A program made the translations under genes and the position numbers. From CAKTOF01 sp964523945 (GTDB lineage Bacteria > Bacillota > Clostridia > Oscillospirales > Oscillospiraceae), in the NCBI GenBank assembly GCA_964523945.1, contig CAZGBU010000080.1:1-9664 (forward strand): 9,664 bases of DNA, written 5' to 3'. The number at the start of each line of letters is the position of its first letter. The stretch's first letter is position 1. Of this stretch, positions 1 to 5,785 are shown piece after piece. The notes beneath the pieces are model-generated. The model made no database searches and was not told the DNA's origin. It was given only the letters and a program-made list of their open reading frames with translations.

Positions 1-53
1 TACGATATCCGATGCAGAGCAATTTGCTTCCCCTCATAGTAGGCTGCTAACAT
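1..53 (-). mobile_element. Possible transposase C-terminal remnant (IS21 IstA-like), partial
   Basis: Immediately beyond the point where the neighbouring HAD gene stops matching its family, the minus strand is open in another frame to the window edge and reads MLAAYYEGKQIALHRIS. The YYEGKQIALHR pattern resembles the small C-terminal beta domain of IS21-family IstA transposases, where a segment like 'EVYxxGxxIAxHxR' recurs. This is recalled similarity over 17 residues only; no terminal inverted repeat, IstB or DDE motif is in view. It could equally be an unrelated gene or chance coding. Confidence 0.2.
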
Positions 54-513
54 ACACCGCCACACCGTGCTCATTATAATAAAATGAGCTGGCATAGATC
101 CGCTCAAACGCGCCCGCCTTCGCCACCGATGTCCCCTCAATCATCTCTTTCAGGCCAGAGGAAATAATATAATGCTCCACAATGACGCCGTTTTCTTTTC
201 CGTATGCCCGGATTCGCTCAAACCACTCCTCCACCCCCGGGAAGAGCTGCACCTTGGCACCGTATGCCGCGAGCGTCTCTCTGGTGAATTCAATCTTCCC
301 CTCTGCCTCCTGCTTCATCAGGAACATGTAGGCAAGGTTCTGATCCATCTCATTGTCTGCGGCAAGCGCATTGGACTTTGTCCAGAACGCAGAAACGTCG
401 TAACCAACCGACTGGATGTACCCCTGCGCCTGCATATCATCCGGTGAAAGCGTCTTGTCAAAATCATAGCAGATGGCCAACACCGGCCGGCTTTCTTTCT
501 GTTTTCGGCTCAA
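34..513 (-). pseudogene. HAD-family phosphatase, 3'-truncated
   Basis: The product is a haloacid-dehalogenase-superfamily hydrolase of the gut-Clostridia type that opens with a DFDKT nucleophile motif. With a TTG start at 513 the frame gives 159 residues. D17-x-D19-K-T21 is motif I, and the ISSGLKEM segment at 117-124 holds the motif II serine. The TTG is chosen because AGGGGG (528-523) lies 9 nt upstream and homologues begin close to the PVLAICYDFDKT stretch; the ATG at 684 would add 57 arginine-rich residues with no family match. Family members are about 280 residues and continue after 'GVAV' with a tryptophan and a 'NYTNKTQ'-like stretch. Here the match ends at V153 (positions 57-55) and the frame closes six residues later, so the C-terminal half with the motif III lysine and motif IV acidic residues is missing. 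It is probably inactive. The substrate is unknown. Confidence 0.75.
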
Positions 514-640
514 CTGCGCATGCCCCCTGTTCCATTTTGCTGTATACCGCCTGATATCCCCGACGCGGCGGTTTATTTCCCCTGCATGGTGATCGGGGAC
601 TCCGTTGTCCGGTTTCTGTCCACGTTCCGGTCGATCCTGG

Positions 641-772
641 TCAGTAAGCCGGCTCGGCCGCATCATCCTTCGGAGCTGCTTCATCCGCTGACGGATCCGC
701 TTCTGCCAGTATATACATGACCGAGCATCCGGCTCCCACTGCCATCAGTAGGGTCCGCAACAGAAACTCCAT
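641..772 (-). CDS. Possible small membrane protein (43 aa)
   Basis: A short minus-strand frame begins MEFLLRTLLMAVGAGCSVMY, one hydrophobic segment at about residues 3-23, followed by a tail rich in Asp, Glu and Ala (residues 24-43). That is a plausible topology for a small single-pass protein with an acidic tail. An upstream in-frame ATG at 796 would make it 51 residues and add a basic N-terminus. Neither start has a convincing ribosome site, and no family is recognised. The frame ends 127 bp before the TTG start of the truncated HAD gene and could share a transcript with it. It may be a chance ORF. Confidence 0.25.
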   Translation of the reverse strand: MEFLLRTLLMAVGAGCSVMYILAEADPSADEAAPKDDAAEPAY

Positions 773-1103
773 GCGCCGAAAATATCGCCCCGGCATTCAC
801 AGATCACATCGATCCTGTCTCTCTTCCTGTGTCCCGCCAATCCTGCGGTTTTTTACCCTGATAAGGTCAATATAACATAGTACTTCCAGAATATCTATTG
901 AAATACGACAATTTTACGAAAAACTTTCTCATCGGCCACACCCATACACAAGAGACAAAACAGCAGGCGTTCAGCTCTCAATCTTGCACCCACGTCGAAC
1001 AGTTTTCGGCAGCATACATGCAGCATCCATCTTCTTGCTGTTGGGATACCTACGGAAATGGAATCGGGTTTGGTCAGCAAATGACTGACTCAGGCGTCTT
1101 GAA
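773..1103. other. Stretch without a convincing gene
   Basis: About 330 bp lie between the doubtful small ORF and the tRNA terminator. The sequence is more AT-rich than the flanking cell-wall genes. Short frames exist on both strands (898-1122 plus and 895-1080 minus), but neither has a ribosome site, a recognisable domain or gene-like composition. Apart from the weak leftward promoter noted separately, nothing can be identified. It lies on the 3' side of the tRNA, where integrated elements often insert, but no repeat of the tRNA 3' end is visible. Confidence 0.5.
874..902 (-). promoter_or_regulatory. Weak candidate sigma-A promoter, leftward
   Basis: TTCAAT (902-897) and TATGTT (879-874) are separated by 17 bp in a locally AT-rich stretch. 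It would serve the small ORF and the HAD remnant. The match is 3/6 at -35 and 4/6 at -10, so it is only suggestive. Confidence 0.22.
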
Positions 1104-1107
1104 ATGC

Positions 1108-1145
1108 AAAAAAGAGCCTTGAAACTCTCGTTTCAAGGCTCTTTT
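1108..1145 (-). terminator. Intrinsic terminator of tRNA-Ala
   Basis: A perfect 14-bp inverted repeat (arms 1111-1124 and 1131-1144) encloses a 6-nt loop. On the minus strand the stem is followed by an uninterrupted run of T ending at 1108. It sits 3 nt beyond the encoded CCA end of the tRNA. The opposite side also carries a short T run (1142-1145), so it may weakly stop rightward transcription as well. Confidence 0.9.
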
Positions 1146-1147
1146 CC

Positions 1148-1223
<76 letters not shown>

Positions 1224-1254
1224 ATATGGCACACATTTGTGCGGTGCGTGAAAT

Positions 1255-1283
1255 ATAATATCAGACATCGCGTAAAAAAGCAA
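1255..1283 (-). promoter_or_regulatory. Promoter of tRNA-Ala
   Basis: On the minus strand TTGCTT (1283-1278) and TATTAT (1260-1255) are 17 bp apart, and the -10 is preceded by TGA, an extended -10 element. Transcription would begin about 25 nt before the mature tRNA 5' end. The surroundings are AT-rich, unlike the genes on either side. Confidence 0.65.
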
Positions 1284-1313
1284 GTCCCTTTTTACAAAAA
1301 GTCAATCGATTTT

Positions 1314-1347
1314 TCCGGCCGGCTGCGGGAAACCGCAGCCGGCCGGA
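1314..1347 (-). repeat. Perfect 15-bp GC-rich hairpin after the ligase stop codon
   Basis: Two 15-nt arms (1314-1328 and 1333-1347) are perfectly complementary around a 4-nt loop, which is GAAA on the plus strand and TTTC on the minus strand. The element begins 4 nt after the ligase stop codon. Position and stability fit a transcript 3' end, but on the minus strand the stem is followed by AAAAATCGATT and not by a T run, so it is not a canonical intrinsic terminator. It could protect the mRNA 3' end or work with another factor. Confidence 0.6.
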
Positions 1348-1351
1348 CGAT

Positions 1352-2926
1352 TCATGCCTCCGCCTCAGCGCGGCGAAAGAACCCGAGATACACAATCATC
1401 GCCACGATGATCCAGAAATACGCCATCATATATGGCTCTTCAAAGATGTTTTCAAAGTAGCAGTGCGTCAGGACACCGCACAACCCCGCAAACATGCCAA
1501 CGCAAAGCGGCTTGGTTCCGCCGCCGGACGGCTGACTCGTGCGCCAGATGGCCCGCAGGCCGGTCAGCAGCAGGCCAATCAAAAGCAGAACAAAGAACGT
1601 GAAACCAAGCGCGCCCATCTCGGTCAGAATCTTCAGGTAATAGTTGTCCAGATAGAAATAGGACATCCACGAATAGACCTGATGCTGCATGGCAACCGCA
1701 CCACCAAACATGCCAAGCCCCAGTCCAAGCACCGGGCTGGCGCTCAAGTAGGTTAATCCGATCTGCCAGCGGCTCGCCCGACCGCCATTGGTGGTCGACT
1801 GGACAAAATCCTCTGTAAACAGATACCCGATGCGCGTGGAGACAAACGGAATAAACAATGCCACAAAACCGGCGGCCAGCACCAAAAGCAACAGCTTGCG
1901 GTCATGCAGCAGCGCAAACACCAGCACGGCAACCGCCATCGCTGCCCAGGCGCCGCGCGACATTGTAAACAGGCATGCAAGGCACATGGCAATTGTGCAG
2001 CACCAGAAGAACGCCTTTGTTTTCCAGGTTTTGCTGTAGTAGGCCATACCGGCCGCCATTGGCGCGAACATCACCATAAAATCGCCCATGATGTTTGGGC
2101 TGCCGAAAATCGAATAAACGCGCGTGCGAACCGACGACTCTGCCTGATCGACCCAGTTCGACGGAATCGGCACCGCAACAATATACTGATAGATGCCATG
2201 CAGCGCGATGAGCGCAGCAAACAGCACCATGGTCAGGTACATCAGCTTCAGGTCACGGTCGCTGCGCAGCAGACGCGTGACGACAAAGAACCACAGCATA
2301 TACTGCACAGTGGCGCGATACCCCTCCACTGCTATGGAGAAATACGGGCTGACCACAAACATCAACATCATCCCAACGCCGAGGAACAGAATCAGCGGCA
2401 TATCCAGCGCATTGACACGGTGATCGAGCGGCGCACCCTCGGTCAGGCGCGTGCGCAGAATCCATGCCACGGCAAACACCAGCAGGCACTCGTCCCACAG
2501 CGATGAGAGGATCGGAATCGACAGCACGTCGCGCAGCACATAGTCAATCGGCTCATACAACGCGAGCGCAAACAGCACGAAAGCGGTCATCCCACCGCGG
2601 AACAGCCCGCCAAACAGCAGACTGCTGCGGCCCCAGCGCATCACGACGGCATAAATCCGCCCAACCACGCTCTCGCGCCACATGCGTGGCAGCAGCCTGA
2701 GCCGTGCAAGGCAGCCGTTCAGCCAGCCGGAAACGCCGCCCAGCCACGAGCTGCGCGTCGCCGTCATCGGCGCGGAAAGGCCGCGCGCCAGCAGGCGATG
2801 CGTCGTGCTCTGCCGCCAGCAGCCGCGTACAGCCAGCAGCGCACGGTGCGTGCCGCTCAGCCGCCAGAGCGCCGCCAATGCGGCGAACAGCCGGCCAAAC
2901 AGGCTGTTTTTCAATGCTTCAGTCAT
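1352..2926 (-). CDS. O-antigen ligase/polymerase-family membrane protein (Wzy_C-type)
   Basis: This 524-residue polytopic protein of the O-antigen ligase superfamily probably polymerises or transfers lipid-linked oligosaccharide to its wall acceptor on the outer face of the membrane. About twelve hydrophobic segments run from roughly residue 113 to 517. Family landmarks are YSIFGSPNIMGDF (271-283), FTMSRGAW (320-327), RWQIGL (386-391), the glycine-rich PVLGLGLGMFGG (398-409) and DNYYLKILTEMGALG (427-441). Residues 1-110 form a basic N-terminal region with recurring W-R-x-S units about 16 residues apart. The ATG overlaps the end of the DUF4330 gene by 8 bp and has GGAG 7 nt upstream inside that gene, implying coupled translation. 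With a divergent glycosyltransferase/CsaB operon next door, a role in secondary cell-wall polysaccharide assembly is inferred. Ligase versus polymerase cannot be told from sequence. Confidence 0.85.
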   Translation of the reverse strand: MTEALKNSLFGRLFAALAALWRLSGTHRALLAVRGCWRQSTTHRLLARGLSAPMTATRSSWLGGVSGWLNGCLARLRLLPRMWRESVVGRIYAVVMRWGRSSLLFGGLFRGGMTAFVLFALALYEPIDYVLRDVLSIPILSSLWDECLLVFAVAWILRTRLTEGAPLDHRVNALDMPLILFLGVGMMLMFVVSPYFSIAVEGYRATVQYMLWFFVVTRLLRSDRDLKLMYLTMVLFAALIALHGIYQYIVAVPIPSNWVDQAESSVRTRVYSIFGSPNIMGDFMVMFAPMAAGMAYYSKTWKTKAFFWCCTIAMCLACLFTMSRGAWAAMAVAVLVFALLHDRKLLLLVLAAGFVALFIPFVSTRIGYLFTEDFVQSTTNGGRASRWQIGLTYLSASPVLGLGLGMFGGAVAMQHQVYSWMSYFYLDNYYLKILTEMGALGFTFFVLLLIGLLLTGLRAIWRTSQPSGGGTKPLCVGMFAGLCGVLTHCYFENIFEEPYMMAYFWIIVAMIVYLGFFRRAEAEA

Positions 2927-3425
2927 CGATGATCTCCAGCTTTGTCACAATGCCCGTGATCTCCAAATCCGCGGTCTTGACAATATGGCTTCTGCCCACG
3001 CGCACCTCCTGCGAACCGACCGAATTATTCACATCGCTCGGCGCGATCTCAACGGAAATGGTAAAGCGCAGATTGCTGCGCGCCTGGTCGATCACCTGCA
3101 CGGTGTTGCCCTCGCTGTCGACTGATGTTGTAATATACGGCTCGACCGTACAGCCGGTCAGATAACCCTCAAGCGCTTCGCCGTTGCTCATCAACTGTCC
3201 GTCGCAGTGCTCCACCGCATAGTCACACACACTGTTCTGCACGGCCGTGCAGAGCACCTCATATTCCAACGTCGTGCCATTCGACGGAGACAGCACATCT
3301 GTGACCTCATCGCCTGCCAGCTTCCAGAACACGCCAAAGACGACAGCCAGGATTACCAGAACAACCAGCAGGTCGATCAGGTTCACCTTGCCGAACAGTT
3401 TCCCTTTTTCGTCGATCAGCTTCAA
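2919..3425 (-). CDS. DUF4330 single-pass membrane protein
   Basis: This 168-residue protein opens with MKLIDEKGKLFGKVNLIDLL, the hallmark of the DUF4330 family, whose function is unknown. Residues 16-34 form one transmembrane helix, leaving a short basic cytoplasmic N-terminus and an outer domain of about 130 residues. That domain holds four cysteines (59, 67, 74, 92), which could form disulfides. The start is TTG at 3425: AAGGAG lies 8 nt upstream and family members begin exactly at this MKLID-like motif. A frame starting at 3500 would add 25 unrelated residues, and the intervening GTG sits too close to the ribosome site. It is translationally coupled to the ligase gene, which starts inside its last codons, so the two products probably act together in exporting or attaching cell-wall polysaccharide. 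Confidence 0.85.
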   Translation of the reverse strand: MKLIDEKGKLFGKVNLIDLLVVLVILAVVFGVFWKLAGDEVTDVLSPSNGTTLEYEVLCTAVQNSVCDYAVEHCDGQLMSNGEALEGYLTGCTVEPYITTSVDSEGNTVQVIDQARSNLRFTISVEIAPSDVNNSVGSQEVRVGRSHIVKTADLEITGIVTKLEIIDD

Positions 3426-3464
3426 CTGCGTCACTCCTTCTTTCAAATCGTCCCGGATTGGGGT

Positions 3465-3493
3465 TTGATTCTTGGGGATATTTATAGTAGAAT
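3465..3493 (+). promoter_or_regulatory. Candidate promoter of the GT-CsaB operon
   Basis: TTGATT (3465-3470) and TAGAAT (3488-3493, 5/6) are separated by exactly 17 bp. Transcription would begin near 3500 and leave a leader of about 72 nt before the ATG at 3572. The predicted start lies within about 11 bp of the leftward start from the facing promoter. Confidence 0.5.
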
Positions 3494-3517
3494 AGTACAA
3501 TCCCCAGATACCTGCAT

Positions 3518-3546
3518 ATTGTATACGATTTTTCGGAATTGCACAA
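3518..3546 (-). promoter_or_regulatory. Candidate promoter of the DUF4330-ligase operon
   Basis: On the minus strand TTGTGC (3546-3541) and TACAAT (3523-3518, 5/6) are 17 bp apart. Transcription would start near 3511, giving a leader of about 86 nt. The element lies downstream of, and faces, the candidate rightward promoter at 3465-3493. Confidence 0.45.
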
Positions 3547-3571
3547 GTAGAAGTTACACAGGGGGCTCCCC

Positions 3572-5785
3572 ATGAAGATCATCCATCTGATTTCCGGCGG
3601 CGACGTCGGCGGTGCGAAAACGCATGTGCTCTCGCTGCTCGACCGGCTCGGCCGGACAGACGAGGTTTTGCTCGTCTGCTTTACCGACGGCGAATTTGCT
3701 GCCGAGGCCCGCACGCTCGGTATCCCGACCGAGATTGTCGCGGGCGCCAATCCGTTTGCAGTCTGCCGCTCACTGTGCCGGCGCATTGCATCCGGCGGCT
3801 TCGAGATCATCCACTGCCACGGTGCACGCGCAAACATGATCGGCGTCATGCTGCAGCGCAAGCTCGCTGTCCCGGTCGTGACCACGGTCCACTCAGACTA
3901 CCGGCTGGACTATCTCGGACGGCCGCTCGGGCGGCTGACCTACGGCACCATCAACACCATCGCGCTGCATCGCATCCGCTATCACATTGGCGTGTCCGAC
4001 GCGATGTGCGACCTTTTGATTGGGCGCGGATTTGATCCGCAGACCATGTTCGCCATTTACAACGGCGTCGACTTTACCCCTGTGCAGCCAGCGCTGACGC
4101 GGGAAGCGTTCTTTGCGTCTGTTGGTCTGACGGTTGAGCCGGGGGCGGTGGTACTCGGCATTGCCGCGCGGCTGAATCCCGTCAAGGATATTGCGACGCT
4201 GCTGCGCGCGTTTGCCCGCCTGGTTCAGGATGTGCCGTCGGCACGGCTGATCGTCGCGGGCGACGGCGAACTGGCCGGCGAGCTGCAACAGCTTGCGTCT
4301 GCGCTTTGCCCGCCCGGCAGCGTCTGTTTTCCCGGCTGGATCACCGACACGGACAGCTTTTATAACGCCATCGACGTCAATCTGCTCACCAGTCTGTCAG
4401 AGACATTCCCCTATGCGCTGACCGAGGGCATCCGAATGCACTGCGCTGTCATCTCCTCCGAGGTCGGCGGCATGCCGGTATTGATCGAAAATGGCGTGAC
4501 GGGGCTGCTGTTCCCACCCGGCGACGATGCGGCGCTCTACCGCCATATGCTGCGCTACGCCACCGAGCCGGATGTGCGGCGTGCGATGGCCGACCGGCTC
4601 TACGCCAGCACTGCGGCGCGCTTCTCCCTCGACGCAACTGTCTCGCACCAGCGCGAGATTTATCAGACCATTCTGCGCCGGCGCGCACGCAAGAACAAGC
4701 GCGACGGCGTGCTGATCTGCGGCGCATACGGCAAGGGGAATGCCGGCGATGATGCCATTCTGGAGGCGATCTGCGCGCAGCTGCGCAGTTTTGATCCCGA
4801 CCTGCCGCTGTATGTGCTCTCGCGCACACCGGAGGAAACACGGCGCAGATACCGGATCGGCGCAGTCTACACGTTCAACTATTTCGCCTACACGCGCCTG
4901 ATGCGCCGCGTCCGGCTGTATATCTCCGGCGGTGGCAGCCTAATCCAGGACATTACCAGCTCTCGCTCACTGTATTACTACCTATCAAGCCTGCGCAGCG
5001 CGCACCGCCGCGGGTGCAAAACGCTGATGTACGGCTGCGGGATCGGCCCGGTCAGCGACCGGCATTTGCGGCTGGCCGGCCGCACCATTGACCGCTGCAC
5101 CGACTGCATCACGCTGCGTGATTCCGCCTCGCCCGCCGTGCTGCGGCAGATGGGTGTCAGCCGGCCGGAGATCCACGTCACGGCCGACCCGGCGCTGCTG
5201 CTTGACCCTGCGCCGGACGGGCAGGTGGACAGTTTCCTGCTCTCACACGGTATTCAGCCTGACGGGCGCTACGTTATGTTCGCACTGCGGCCATGGCACG
5301 GCTTTGCCGCACAGGTCGACGCCTTTGCCGCCGGCGCTGAATATGGCTACGCCCAGTACGGGCTTACGCCGGTGTTCATGGCGTTTGAGCCAAAGCACGA
5401 TCTTGCCGCGGCACAGGCGGTCTGTGAGAAGCTGGGCTGCCCGTATCACATTTTGTCCACCCCAAACAGCGGTGGTCTGATCGCCGGTGTCATGCGCCGG
5501 ATGCAGGCAGTCTGCGCCATGCGCCTGCACGCGCTGATCTTTGCCGCCGGTCAGGGCGTGCCGCTCGTCGGCGTTGTATACGATCCGAAAGTCAGTGGAT
5601 TTCTCGACGACCTCGGGCAAAAACGCTATGTACCGCTCGACCGTTTGGACGGCCAATCGCTTCAGGCCATGCTGGATGAGGCGCTGCATGCAGGCCAGAG
5701 CGCAGCGGATGCAGGCGCCCGCATGCGCGCGCTGGCCCATGAGAACTGTGATGCCGCTCGCCGGCTGCTGGAGGAGGCGCCATGA
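3572..5785 (+). CDS. csaB: GT4 glycosyltransferase fused to CsaB polysaccharide pyruvyltransferase
   Basis: This 737-residue cytoplasmic protein has two enzymes in one chain. Residues 1-370 are a GT-B glycosyltransferase of family GT4: the nucleotide-sugar fold opens MKIIHLISGGDVGGAKTHVL, followed by NGVDF (164-168), RLNPVKD (200-206), the E277-x7-E285 motif and VGGMPVLIENGVTGLL (298-313). Residues 379-735 are CsaB, which moves pyruvate from phosphoenolpyruvate to a sugar as a ketal: GAYGKGNAGDDAIL (384-397), SGGGSLIQD (452-460), ADPALLL (538-544), RLHALIFAAGQGVPLVG (651-667) and DPKVSGF (671-677). A basic linker (369-377) joins them. CsaB-pyruvylated wall polymer is the known anchor for SLH-domain proteins. 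AGGGGG lies 6 nt before the ATG, inside a small GGGG/CCCC hairpin. The next gene starts within its stop codon. Both domains keep their landmarks, so both are probably active. Confidence 0.93.
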   Translation: MKIIHLISGGDVGGAKTHVLSLLDRLGRTDEVLLVCFTDGEFAAEARTLGIPTEIVAGANPFAVCRSLCRRIASGGFEIIHCHGARANMIGVMLQRKLAVPVVTTVHSDYRLDYLGRPLGRLTYGTINTIALHRIRYHIGVSDAMCDLLIGRGFDPQTMFAIYNGVDFTPVQPALTREAFFASVGLTVEPGAVVLGIAARLNPVKDIATLLRAFARLVQDVPSARLIVAGDGELAGELQQLASALCPPGSVCFPGWITDTDSFYNAIDVNLLTSLSETFPYALTEGIRMHCAVISSEVGGMPVLIENGVTGLLFPPGDDAALYRHMLRYATEPDVRRAMADRLYASTAARFSLDATVSHQREIYQTILRRRARKNKRDGVLICGAYGKGNAGDDAILEAICAQLRSFDPDLPLYVLSRTPEETRRRYRIGAVYTFNYFAYTRLMRRVRLYISGGGSLIQDITSSRSLYYYLSSLRSAHRRGCKTLMYGCGIGPVSDRHLRLAGRTIDRCTDCITLRDSASPAVLRQMGVSRPEIHVTADPALLLDPAPDGQVDSFLLSHGIQPDGRYVMFALRPWHGFAAQVDAFAAGAEYGYAQYGLTPVFMAFEPKHDLAAAQAVCEKLGCPYHILSTPNSGGLIAGVMRRMQAVCAMRLHALIFAAGQGVPLVGVVYDPKVSGFLDDLGQKRYVPLDRLDGQSLQAMLDEALHAGQSAADAGARMRALAHENCDAARRLLEEAP

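Noticed and set aside
514..684. Longer N-terminus for the HAD protein from the ATG at 684
   Set aside because: The extra 57 residues are arginine-rich with no family match, while a TTG at 513 has an excellent ribosome site where homologues begin.
831..854. CCGC...GCGG followed by T6 on the plus strand, a terminator look-alike
   Set aside because: The stem is only 4 bp and there is no plus-strand gene to its left. It resembles one arm of the asnS terminator, but this is likely chance.
895..1122. Two overlapping short frames on opposite strands next to the tRNA terminator
   Set aside because: Neither has a ribosome site, hydrophobic pattern or family resemblance; the plus-strand frame runs into the terminator stem.
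1904..2506. 200-residue plus-strand frame opposite the ligase gene
   Set aside because: It is rich in His, Gln and Arg with no domain, which is typical of the antisense of a membrane-protein gene.
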